The position numbers and the translations under genes were made by a program. A stretch of 13,766 nucleotides of DNA. It comes from DAOTXL01 sp034434895. Lineage in GTDB: Bacteria; Chloroflexota; Anaerolineae; JAAYZQ01. The number at the start of each line of letters is the position of its first letter. Position 1 is the stretch's first letter. The stretch is from NCBI GenBank assembly GCA_034434895.1, contig DAOTYI010000288.1, positions 1 through 13,766 of the forward strand, in the 5' to 3' direction. Shown here one piece after another: positions 7,031 through 13,720 of the stretch. The notes below the pieces were generated by a model that saw only the letters and a list, made by a program, of their open reading frames with translations, ran no database searches and was not told the origin of the DNA.

Positions 7031-7423
7031 ATGTTGGCCTACCTTTATCTGGGGACCAATCGGGAAAAAGATCTCGTCCACCTGGCGACCACCGTCGCCG
7101 GTCTGCGGCTTCCGATCCTTGTCATCCATTTTGGCCCGCCTGGGATCCATCACCCTCTGGCCGCCCACACCGCTGCCCTGCCGATCGATCTGGTGCCTGT
7201 TCACCTGCCCGGGCTGGGCCTGCCTCGCGGCCCGGCGCCGGCCGATGAGCTGCTGATCCAGACGGCGCTGACGGTGTTGCGCCAGATGATCGGCCGGGGC
7301 GACTACCGGCTCGTCATCCTCGACCAGGTCCGCCAGGCAGTGGGGCGTGGAATCCTGACCGTGGCCGACCTGCAACATCTCATCCAGGCTGCACCCGCCG
7401 GCACCGAAATGGCCATGACCTAG
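7031..7423 (+). CDS. Small CobA/BtuR-like protein lacking the P-loop (degenerate corrinoid adenosyltransferase)
   Basis: The protein has 130 residues, shorter than CobA/BtuR enzymes (about 170-200), which transfer adenosyl from ATP to cob(I)alamin. The first strand MLAYLYLG, the second ILVIHFGPPG and the C-terminal block YRLVILDQVRQAVGRGIL plus LIQAAPAGTEMAMT follow the CobA order, where the block is LVILDE...L..GLL...LL...P...VVLTGR. The Walker A loop expected as GxGKGKT reads GTNREKDL, so the Lys/Thr phosphate-binding set is missing. The chain also stops where LTGR should follow. GGAGGG (7023-7028) lies just before the ATG, 12 nt after the S gene. Enzyme activity looks unlikely. It could bind corrinoid or ATP-free cofactor as a chaperone or regulator, which is inference. 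Confidence 0.65.
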   Translation: MLAYLYLGTNREKDLVHLATTVAGLRLPILVIHFGPPGIHHPLAAHTAALPIDLVPVHLPGLGLPRGPAPADELLIQTALTVLRQMIGRGDYRLVILDQVRQAVGRGILTVADLQHLIQAAPAGTEMAMT

Positions 7424-7445
7424 CCCGCCATCCCCGCCCTGCCAT

Positions 7446-7474
7446 TTGACGCTCTGCCCCAAAGATGGTATGAT
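7446..7474 (+). promoter_or_regulatory. Sigma-70-type promoter of the glycosyltransferase gene
   Basis: TTGACG (7446-7451) and TATGAT (7469-7474) are 17 bp apart. Transcription would start near 7481. This puts the hairpin and T-tract at 7497-7544 inside the leader. Confidence 0.75.
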
Positions 7475-7496
7475 AGTTAGTAGAAATAGGACAGAG

Positions 7497-7545
7497 ACGC
7501 CCTCCATCCACTGCCACCTGGATCATGGGGGGCGTTCCCTTTTTG
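7497..7545 (+). terminator. Terminator-like hairpin in the leader of the glycosyltransferase gene
   Basis: ACGCCCTCCAT (7497-7507) pairs with ATGGGGGGCGT (7525-7535), 11 bp with one G-U. A T5 tract follows at 7540-7544, 4 nt after the stem. It may end the cobalamin operon. Because it lies downstream of the promoter at 7446-7474, it would also act as an attenuator on that promoter. Confidence 0.6.
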
Positions 7546-7570
7546 TGGAAAACCCCGGAGCGGAGCAGCC

Positions 7571-8680
7571 ATGCGCATTGGAATTGACGCCCGGCTGGTG
7601 TACTACAGCCAGGCCGGGATCGGCCAATACATCCTGCACCTGGTGAATAGCCTGGCCAAAATAGACAGAGAGAACGAATATGTCCTGTTGCAAAGTCGCA
7701 AAGATGAGACGACCATCCTGGAACAGCCAAACTTTCGCCGCGTGTCGCTGTGGACCCCCAGCCACCACCGCCTGGAGCGATATTCCCTGAATATCGAACT
7801 GGTGCGCCTGGGTCTGGATGTTCTGCACAGCCCCGACTTTATCCCGCCCCACAAACCCAGTTGCAAGTCGGTGATCACCGTCCACGATCTGGCCTTCCTG
7901 CTCTATCCCCACTTTCTGACCAGGGAGAGCGCCCGCTACTACGGCCACATTGACCAGGCGGTGCGTTGGGCCAACCAGATCATCGCCGTCTCGGAAAGCA
8001 CCAGGCGCGACACCATCCAACATTTGGGGGTGCCGGAGGACAAGATCACCGTCGTCTATGAAGCGGCCAACCCCATCTTCCGCCCTGTAGACCGGGAGGT
8101 GGCACGGCAGCAGGTTCATAACCGGCACGGGGTGGATGCACCCTACATCCTGTTTGTCAGCACCATCGAACCGCGCAAGAATGTGCCCACCCTGATCCAG
8201 GCCGTGTGGCAGCTTCTGGAGTGTTACAAGGCAGACGTGCACCTGGTGCTGGCCGGGGGCAAGGGCTGGCTCTTTGAGGATGCCTTTGCCGTGGTCAGGG
8301 AGCTAAAGCTGGACAGCCGTGTCCATTTTGTAGGGCGGGTCTCATCGGAAGACCTGCTCTTCCTGTACAACGCGGCTGAACTGCTGGCCCATCCCGCTTT
8401 CTACGAAGGATTCGGCCTGCCCCCCCTGGAAGCGATGGCCTGCGGCCTGCCGGTGGTCGTCTCCAATGTTGCCTCGCTGCCGGAGGTGGTGGGCGATGCC
8501 GGGTTGCTGATTGACCCGCACGATGTGGACGAACTGACCGTGGCCATGTGGCGAGTGCTCAACGAACAGGCCCTGCGCCAGGAGATGCGCCAGAAGGGCC
8601 TGCAGCAGGCCGCCCGCTTTTCCTGGGAGCGGGCTGCCCGCGAGACACTGGACATCTATCGGCGGGCCTACAACCAATAG
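7571..8680 (+). CDS. Glycosyltransferase family 4 (GT-B fold)
   Basis: The protein has 369 residues, the normal length for GT4. The N-terminal domain opens with MRIGIDARLVYYSQAGIGQY, including the nucleotide-sugar GT4 glycine turn, and contains HSPDFIPP and the VSESTRRD block. The C-terminal domain has the donor-binding set FVSTIEPRKN and the E-x7-E motif in EGFGLPPLEAMACGLPVV (E279, E287). Such enzymes transfer mannose, glucose or similar sugars from nucleotide donors to a growing glycan at the inner face of the membrane. GGAG (7557-7560) precedes the ATG. With the next two genes it probably builds an extracellular polysaccharide or glycolipid. Donor and acceptor are not readable from sequence. 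Confidence 0.93.
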   Translation: MRIGIDARLVYYSQAGIGQYILHLVNSLAKIDRENEYVLLQSRKDETTILEQPNFRRVSLWTPSHHRLERYSLNIELVRLGLDVLHSPDFIPPHKPSCKSVITVHDLAFLLYPHFLTRESARYYGHIDQAVRWANQIIAVSESTRRDTIQHLGVPEDKITVVYEAANPIFRPVDREVARQQVHNRHGVDAPYILFVSTIEPRKNVPTLIQAVWQLLECYKADVHLVLAGGKGWLFEDAFAVVRELKLDSRVHFVGRVSSEDLLFLYNAAELLAHPAFYEGFGLPPLEAMACGLPVVVSNVASLPEVVGDAGLLIDPHDVDELTVAMWRVLNEQALRQEMRQKGLQQAARFSWERAARETLDIYRRAYNQ

Positions 8681-8699
8681 CAGGATGAAATCGCACCGA

Positions 8700-8752
8700 T
8701 TCACCACCAAGACACGAAGGCATCATTCTTCGTGTCTTGGTGCCTTTGTGGT
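8700..8752. repeat. Dispersed palindromic repeat, copy B (long perfect hairpin)
   Basis: CACCAAGACACGAAG (8705-8719) and its exact reverse complement (8728-8742) form a 15-bp stem with an 8-nt loop. The flanks ACCACC and CCTTTGTGGT are shared with copies A, C and D, but the terminal TCTGAAAA sequence is absent. No T-tract follows. It lies between the two glycosyltransferase genes. Confidence 0.75.
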
Positions 8753-8830
8753 AACCCTGCCGGGTCAACGGTGCAACTTCTGTGATTGGAAAGGGATTGG
8801 TTTTCAATCGTATCTATACCTGGTGAGCAA

Positions 8831-10066
8831 ATGGCCGATGCCTCCAGAAGGATCCTGGTGCTGACGCCCCAGTTTCCCTATCCACCGCACCAGGGCACGA
8901 CCATTCGGAACTATAACCTGATCGCCGGCCTGGCGCGGCAACACGAGGTGCACCTCCTCTCCTTCGGCGAGCCGGCCACAAGCCAGGGCACGCCGCTGGA
9001 CCGCCTCTGCCGCAGCGTGCAGGTGGTGCGCCCCCCACACCGCTCCATGCGCCAGCGGGTAAAGGGCCTCCTCTTCTCCCGCCTGCCGGACATGGCCTTG
9101 CGGCTGCCCTCAGCCCCGTTCCGGGCCGCCCTGGCCGCCACCCTGGAACGCGAAAAACCGGACATTGTGCAGGTGGAGGGGATCGAACTGGCGCAGTACC
9201 TCTTTCAGGTCGCCGCCGGCCGCACCGACAGGGGCCATCCGCTGCTGGTGTTTGACGATCACAATGCCGAATATCTGCTCCAGCAACGGGCCTTTGAGAC
9301 CGATGTGCGCCTGCCCCGGCGGTGGGTCGGTGCTGCCTATTCCTTTGTCCAGTGGCAGCGGCTGCGGGGCTATGAGCGCCGCGCCTGTCGCACCGCCGAC
9401 CGGGTGATCGCCGTATCGGAAAGCGATGCCGGGGCCCTGCGCCGCCTGGTGCCCGGCCTGGAGCCGATTGTCGTGCCCAATGGTGTGGATATGGAGTTCT
9501 ATACCGCCCCCGTTTCGCCGCTTGATCTCCTCGCCGGACCGGGCAAGCAGGATGTCGTCTTTACCGGCAAAATGGACTTTCGGCCCAATGTAGACGCCGT
9601 ACTGTGGTTTGCCCAGGAGGTGTTGCCCCTCATCCGTCATGAATCGCCCGAAACCCGTTTCTGGGTTGTGGGCAGGGACCCCCATCCCCGCCTGGCCCAC
9701 CTGCAAAAGGACCCCGCCGTGGTGCTGACCGGCTATGTCCAGGACATCCGCTCCCGTGTCATCGGGGCGGCGGTGTATGTCGTACCGCTGCGGATCGGCG
9801 GGGGCACGCGGCTGAAGGTGTTGGAAGCGATGGCCATGGGCAAGGCGATTGTCTCGACAACCCTGGGCTGTGAGGGGTTCGATCTGGTGGCCGGCCAGGA
9901 ACTGCTCATCGCCAACACGCCCGCCGACTTTGCCGCTGCCGTCGTGGCCCTGTTGCGCGATCCGGCCCGCCGTGAACGCCTGGGGCGTGCGGCCCGTCGC
10001 TTTGCCGGGTCGCGGTACGACTGGCGGATCATCGTGCCCAGGTTAGAACAGGCTTATGAAGTGTGA
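8831..10066 (+). CDS. Glycosyltransferase, GT4-type
   Basis: The protein has 411 residues from the ATG at 8831, which has GGTGAG (8820-8825) just upstream. An in-frame ATG at 8786 would add 15 residues but lacks a ribosome-binding site and precedes the conserved start ILVLTPQFPYPPHQG. The Rossmann-like N-domain shows that block plus VQVEGIELAQY and VIAVSESDAGALRRL. The C-domain shows VPNGVDMEFY, VVFTGKMDFRPNVDAVLWF and RIGGGTRLKVLEAMAMGK, the donor-binding region. This form resembles exopolysaccharide glycosyltransferases of the 'sugar transferase' group. It overlaps or abuts the methyltransferase gene, so the two are probably co-transcribed. Substrates unknown. Confidence 0.9.
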   Translation: MADASRRILVLTPQFPYPPHQGTTIRNYNLIAGLARQHEVHLLSFGEPATSQGTPLDRLCRSVQVVRPPHRSMRQRVKGLLFSRLPDMALRLPSAPFRAALAATLEREKPDIVQVEGIELAQYLFQVAAGRTDRGHPLLVFDDHNAEYLLQQRAFETDVRLPRRWVGAAYSFVQWQRLRGYERRACRTADRVIAVSESDAGALRRLVPGLEPIVVPNGVDMEFYTAPVSPLDLLAGPGKQDVVFTGKMDFRPNVDAVLWFAQEVLPLIRHESPETRFWVVGRDPHPRLAHLQKDPAVVLTGYVQDIRSRVIGAAVYVVPLRIGGGTRLKVLEAMAMGKAIVSTTLGCEGFDLVAGQELLIANTPADFAAAVVALLRDPARRERLGRAARRFAGSRYDWRIIVPRLEQAYEV

Positions 10067-10071
10067 GGCAG

Positions 10072-10839
10072 ATGGAAGAAAAGCGAACACCCCCAGCTCC
10101 TATCGCCGAAGATAAGCACTGGTGGTTTGCCGGGCGGACCTGGGCGCTGCGGAACATGCTCGACCGGCTGGTACCACCCGATGGCTCCAGGCGGGTCCTG
10201 GATGTCGGTTGCGGGGCAGGCAACATGTTCCACCACCTGGCCCACTATGGCCCGGTGGTGGGGGTGGATAACAACCCCAAACCGCTGGCTGTGGCCCGCC
10301 GGCGGGGGTATACGGTCCACGACGGCCTGGCCGAAGGGTTGCCCTTCGCCGCCGACTCGTTCGACCTGGTATCGTTGCTGGATACGGCGGAGCACTGTGA
10401 CGACGACATGGTCGTGCTGCGGGAGTGCTACCGCGTCTGCACGCCGGGCGGCTACCTGGTGCTCACCGTGCCGGCCTTTATGGCCTTGTGGAGTCACAAC
10501 GACGAATTGAATGCTCACCGGCGGCGCTACACCGCCGGTGAGCTATGTGACAAACTGCGTCGCGTCGGCTTCCGGGTCCGGCGCAGGACTTATCAAAACT
10601 TTTTACTCTTCCCCCTGGCAGCGGCGCTCGTCCTGTGGCGGCGGGTGACACGCCATCAGCCTCAACTGGGCTCCCCCCACTTTGATGACGAGTCGTATCA
10701 GGTGGAGATGGAGCCGGCACCGCCCCTGCTCAACGCCCTCCTCATGGCCATCACCTGGAGCGAGGCTCAGGTGTTACGCTGGTTGAGCCTGCCACTGGGC
10801 ACCTCCATCCTCTGTATTGCCCAAAAACCGGCCGACTGA
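10072..10839 (+). CDS. Class I SAM-dependent methyltransferase
   Basis: The protein has 255 residues from the ATG at 10072 (GAGG at 10065-10068). A GTG at 10063 inside the preceding stop region is an alternative that adds three residues. Motif I VLDVGCGAG (42-50) binds SAM; GVDNNPKPL holds the acidic residue for the ribose. Motif II/post region SFDLVSLLDTAEH and the post-III block CTPGGYLVLTVPA follow. WSHNDELNAHRRRYT is typical of methyltransferases found beside glycosyltransferases. The C-terminal part has hydrophobic patches (FLLFPLAAALVLW and LLNALLMAITWSEAQVL) that may lie on the membrane. It probably methylates a glycan or lipid-linked sugar. It converges on glmS with an 11-bp gap and no visible terminator. 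Confidence 0.88.
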   Translation: MEEKRTPPAPIAEDKHWWFAGRTWALRNMLDRLVPPDGSRRVLDVGCGAGNMFHHLAHYGPVVGVDNNPKPLAVARRRGYTVHDGLAEGLPFAADSFDLVSLLDTAEHCDDDMVVLRECYRVCTPGGYLVLTVPAFMALWSHNDELNAHRRRYTAGELCDKLRRVGFRVRRRTYQNFLLFPLAAALVLWRRVTRHQPQLGSPHFDDESYQVEMEPAPPLLNALLMAITWSEAQVLRWLSLPLGTSILCIAQKPAD

Positions 10840-10850
10840 TTGTTGCTTTC

Positions 10851-12680
10851 TCACTCGACCGTGACGCTCTTGGCCAGATTGCGCGGCTGATCCACATCGG
10901 CCCCCCGCCGCACGGCCACATGGTAGGCAAAGAGTTGAAGCGGGATGACCGTCAGCACCGGCATCAACAGGGGCGAGGTTGGGGGCACATAGATGACATG
11001 GTCGGCCTTGCTGCGCATGAACTCGTCGCCCTGGGTGGCGACGGCGATCACCGTCCCCTCGCGGGCCTTGACCTGTTCAATCTGGCCGATCATCTTTTCA
11101 TACACCCCATCCTGCACCGCAATGGCCACCACCGGCATCTTTTCGTCAATGAGGGCAATCGGCCCATGTTTCATCTCACCGGCCGGATAGCCCTCGGCAT
11201 GGATATAGCTGATCTCTTTGAGCTTCAGCGCCCCCTCCAGCGCGATGGGGTAGTGGATGCCCCGCCCCAGGTAGAGAAAGTGCTCCCGTTTGAAAAAAAG
11301 CGCCGCCAGCTCCTCATACTCATGGCTGTTGTCCAGCACCTGTCCGGCCAGCTTGGGCAGGCTCAGCAGCGGCTCCAGCAGCTCTGGCCGCACGCTGCCC
11401 CGCGCCTGGCCCAGGTAGAGCGCCAGCAGATAGAGATCCACCAGAGAAGTGGTGAACGCTTTGGTGCTGGCCACGCCGATCTCCGGCCCGGCGTGCATAT
11501 AGATCACCCCATCCGCCAGACGGGCGGCCTGGCTGCCGATGACATTGACGATGGCCCACAACCTGGCCCCTCTGGCCCGCGCCTCTTCCATCGCCGCCAG
11601 GGTATCTACCGTCTCGCCACTCTGGCTGATGGCCAGCACCGCCGTCCGGCCGTTGACCAGCGGTTCGCGGTAGCGGAACTCGGAACCATAATCCACCTCC
11701 ACCGGGATGCGGGCCAGCTTCTCGATGAGATACTTGCCCACCTGACCGGCATAGGCTGACGTGCCGCAGGCGACGATGATCACCCTGTCCACCTCACGGG
11801 CCTGGTCAGCAGCCAGGTTCAGTTCCTCCAGTCGGACCCGGCCCTGCTCAAAATCCACCCGCCCGCTGAGGGTGTGAGCAATGGCCTGGGCCTGCTCATA
11901 GATCTCTTTCTGCATAAAGTGACGGAACTCCCCCCTGGCGGCAGCCACCGGGTCCCAGGGGATAATGTGCACCTCTTTGTCAAGCGGCCGGCCGTCAAGG
12001 CTCGAAAAGCGCGCCCCCTCCGCCGTGATCACCGCCATCTCCCGGCTGTCCAGGTGGATCACCCGTTGGGTATGTTCCAGGATGGCCGGGATGTCGGAGG
12101 CAACGAACATCTCGCCCCGGCCCAGGCCCACCGTCACCCCGCCGGCGTTGCCCAGGCGGGCCGCCACCAGCCTGTCCGGCTCGCGGCTGCTCATGACCAC
12201 GATGGCGTGCGCCCCTTCGATCCGCCCTAACGTCAGCCGGACCGCCGTTTCCAGGTCAGCTCCCTGGCCAAGGTACCGTTCCACCAGATGGGCGATCACC
12301 TCCGTATCGGTCTCGGAGGCAAAGCGGTGGCCTTCGGCCTTGAGTTCCTGGCGCAGCGAGCGATAGTTCTCGACGATGCCGTTCTGAATGACGACCACCT
12401 GGCCGGTACAATCCACATGGGGGTGGGCGTTGCCCGGCGAGGGCTTGCCGTGGGTGGCCCAGCGGGTATGGCCGATCCCGATGGTGCCGATCAGCGGCCG
12501 GGCCTCCAACAGCCGTTCCAGGTTGGTCAGCCGGCCAACGTCGCGGCGGATGGCAATCTGATCATCCTGGATTACGGCGATGCCGGCCGAGTCGTAGCCC
12601 CGATATTCGAGGCGTTTCAGCCCCTCAAAAACAATAGGGGTCGCCTGGCGGGACCCCACATAACCGACAATGCCACACAT
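10851..12680 (-). CDS. glmS: Glutamine--fructose-6-phosphate aminotransferase (isomerizing)
   Basis: The protein has 609 residues, full length for GlmS, which makes glucosamine-6-phosphate from fructose-6-phosphate and glutamine in the cytosol. This is the first step to UDP-GlcNAc and peptidoglycan. The N-terminal glutaminase starts MCGIVGYVG, with catalytic Cys2 exposed after Met removal, and has RWATHGKPS and HPHVDCTG. The two SIS isomerase domains show ACGTSAYAG, SQSGETVDT, GVASTKAFTT, and later HAEGYPAGEMKHGPIALID. The C-terminal LAKSVTVE carries the conserved Lys (604). AGGAGGG lies 5 nt upstream (12686-12692). The leader holds a glmS ribozyme, so feedback is probably by GlcN6P-activated mRNA cleavage. 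Confidence 0.98.
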   Translation of the reverse strand: MCGIVGYVGSRQATPIVFEGLKRLEYRGYDSAGIAVIQDDQIAIRRDVGRLTNLERLLEARPLIGTIGIGHTRWATHGKPSPGNAHPHVDCTGQVVVIQNGIVENYRSLRQELKAEGHRFASETDTEVIAHLVERYLGQGADLETAVRLTLGRIEGAHAIVVMSSREPDRLVAARLGNAGGVTVGLGRGEMFVASDIPAILEHTQRVIHLDSREMAVITAEGARFSSLDGRPLDKEVHIIPWDPVAAARGEFRHFMQKEIYEQAQAIAHTLSGRVDFEQGRVRLEELNLAADQAREVDRVIIVACGTSAYAGQVGKYLIEKLARIPVEVDYGSEFRYREPLVNGRTAVLAISQSGETVDTLAAMEEARARGARLWAIVNVIGSQAARLADGVIYMHAGPEIGVASTKAFTTSLVDLYLLALYLGQARGSVRPELLEPLLSLPKLAGQVLDNSHEYEELAALFFKREHFLYLGRGIHYPIALEGALKLKEISYIHAEGYPAGEMKHGPIALIDEKMPVVAIAVQDGVYEKMIGQIEQVKAREGTVIAVATQGDEFMRSKADHVIYVPPTSPLLMPVLTVIPLQLFAYHVAVRRGADVDQPRNLAKSVTVE

Positions 12681-12744
12681 TGTTTCCCTCCTGCAAGCTC
12701 AAATTCCAGGGAACGGGCGGTCTTCCTGTCCCCGGTTTCTTTGA

Positions 12745-13084
12745 CCGCTGCGCTTCCCTTTGTCCTGCCGGTTACCCGACAGATTTGTACGGTGCGCTTG
12801 CTCTCAGGAGGGAAAGATACGGGCCGCAGCCTGGCCCGGGAGGCTTCCGCTGACCTTTCGATTTTCCCACCGGCAGGGCATCAATCCTCCCGCCCAACCG
12901 GGGTTAACCCCACCTCGCGGCGGGGAACCTCCTCCTCGTCAACCTTGCCGCTGCCTTAGAGCCTGTCTGAAAACCACCAAGACCAAAGGACACCATGTGG
13001 TTTTTATCCGTTTCCTTCGTGTTCCTTTGTGGCCTTTTTCCCTCCACTTTCAGGTAAGCTCAGAGACGGCAAGGCCCTTGCGCT
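12745..13084 (-). ncRNA. glmS self-cleaving ribozyme with a repeat element in the P1 loop
   Basis: Read on the minus strand. The expected cleavage block is A|GCGC (13084|13083-13080; consensus A|GCGCC). P1 pairs GGCCTTGCCG (13076-13067) with CGGCAAGGTT (12950-12941), two G-U pairs included. Next is the core block GACGAGGAGGAGGTT (12940-12926). ATCGAAAGGTCAGCGGAAG and CCTCCCGG (12862-12837) supply the second core strand and the P3 partner. Hairpin 12838-12820 has loop AGGCUGC, whose GCUGC (12830-12826) pairs with GCAGC (12751-12747), the family's 3' pseudoknot. GGACAAAGG (12765-12757) matches the family's 3' block, after a 7-bp GUAA-capped hairpin (12782-12765). Oddities are the repeat in P1, about 60 extra nt at 12925-12866, and cleavage-strand pairing one pair weaker than consensus. 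The ribozyme ends 64 nt before the glmS start. Confidence 0.85.
12956..13064 (+). repeat. Dispersed palindromic repeat, copy C, lying in the ribozyme P1 loop
   Basis: The left end TTAGAGCCTGTCTGAAAA (12956-12973) is the exact reverse complement of the right end of copy D (13703-13720). The segment 12965-12981 is identical to 13627-13643 in copy D, and 13009-13030 matches copy A inverted. The right end ACTTTCAGGTAAGCTCAGA (13046-13064) is a degraded terminal repeat. The element fills nearly all of the loop between the P1 arms (12951-13066). Confidence 0.8.
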
Positions 13085-13153
13085 GTCTTTCCCCGGCAAA
13101 CGGTTTCTATCTCGAATCTTTGGCCTGGGCACCTCCTTTCGCGGGCGAGAATC

Positions 13154-13182
13154 ATTTTACCCCCAATCGGGGAGGAATGCAA
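13154..13182 (-). promoter_or_regulatory. Promoter for the glmS ribozyme transcript
   Basis: On the minus strand TTGCAT (13182-13177) and TAAAAT (13159-13154) are 17 bp apart. The start would be near 13147, about 60 nt before the ribozyme cleavage position. It is divergent from the ferredoxin promoter about 90 bp away. Confidence 0.65.
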
Positions 13183-13268
13183 ATCCAGAGCCCGGTTGCT
13201 CGCCGGGCAGGCCGGTGGCCTGCTGTGCCCTGCCCTGTGTGATGGAAAGGTCCGACCGATTGACCAGG

Positions 13269-13296
13269 TTGACGGCCAGGCCAGATTGTGTATAAT
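13269..13296 (+). promoter_or_regulatory. Sigma-70-type promoter of the ferredoxin gene
   Basis: TTGACG (13269-13274) and a consensus TATAAT (13291-13296) are 16 bp apart. The leader of about 85 nt contains a small CCCC/GGGG hairpin (13326-13342 region) and ends with a strong AGGAGGTGA Shine-Dalgarno. Confidence 0.82.
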
Positions 13297-13385
13297 CTTC
13301 TCAGTTTGCCCAGGAGGCATCACGACCCCCTCAGGACTGGGGTTGGACTCTGTCAACAGCTTATCACAGAAAGGAGGTGAGGCAG

Positions 13386-13574
13386 ATGGCAATGAAGATC
13401 ACAGACGAGTGCATCAGCTGCGGCGCGTGCGAGCCAGAGTGCCCCGTAAGCGCCATTTCCGAGGGCGAGACGCAGTATGTCATTGACCCGAATGTGTGCG
13501 TCGAGTGCAAAGGCTACTACGACTCGTCCCGGTGCGTGGAAGTATGCCCGGTGGATGCCATTACCAAAGCGTAG
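13386..13574 (+). CDS. 2[4Fe-4S] ferredoxin
   Basis: The protein has 62 residues. Two cluster motifs are present: C9-x2-C12-x2-C15-x3-C19-P and C38-x2-C41-x8-C50-x3-C54-P. The eight-residue gap (KGYYDSSR) in the second motif is that of Allochromatium/YfhL-type bacterial ferredoxins, which have low-potential clusters. It is a small cytosolic electron carrier. The ATG at 13386 is 8 nt after AGGAGG (13372-13377). An in-frame GTG at 13377 overlaps the Shine-Dalgarno and is unlikely as the start. It has its own promoter and terminator, so it is monocistronic. The redox partner is not shown by the neighbours. Confidence 0.95.
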   Translation: MAMKITDECISCGACEPECPVSAISEGETQYVIDPNVCVECKGYYDSSRCVEVCPVDAITKA

Positions 13575-13583
13575 ATCAAACAG

Positions 13584-13623
13584 GCCCCCGGAGCACGAAG
13601 GGCTGCACCGGGGGCACTTTTTT
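13584..13623 (+). terminator. Rho-independent terminator of the ferredoxin gene
   Basis: GCCCCCGG (13584-13591) pairs with CCGGGGGC (13608-13615), with a further GCA/TGC pairing inside. T6 follows at 13618-13623. Repeat copy D begins directly after the T-tract. Confidence 0.9.
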
Positions 13624-13626
13624 CCA

Positions 13627-13720
13627 GTCTGAAAACCACCAAGGACACAAGGAATTTCTATCAATTCCTTCCCGTTTCTTTCCTGTGGCCTTCGTGATAG
13701 ACTTTTCAGACAGGCTCTAA
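13627..13720 (+). repeat. Dispersed palindromic repeat, copy D (intact terminal inverted repeats)
   Basis: The ends GTCTGAAAA (13627-13635) and TTTTCAGAC (13703-13711) are exact inverted repeats. The right end continues AGGCTCTAA, matching the left end of copy C in inverse. An internal palindrome, AAGGAATT with AATTCCTT, supports a folded form. At about 94 bp with no coding capacity, it fits a MITE or REP-like element. Confidence 0.8.

Noticed and set aside
8786..8830. Extended start of the second glycosyltransferase
   Set aside because: The added residues precede the conserved first strand and lack a ribosome-binding site, while 8831 has GGTGAG just upstream.
10920..11759. 279-codon plus-strand frame opposite glmS
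   Set aside because: It lies entirely within the unambiguous glmS gene on the other strand and shows no domain.
12288..12959. 223-codon plus-strand frame running from glmS into its leader
   Set aside because: Its first part is antisense to glmS and the rest is antisense to the ribozyme. No family is visible.
12700..12960. T-box leader for glmS
   Set aside because: There is no T-box sequence (AGGGTGG-type) or specifier hairpin. The blocks instead match the glmS ribozyme in order.
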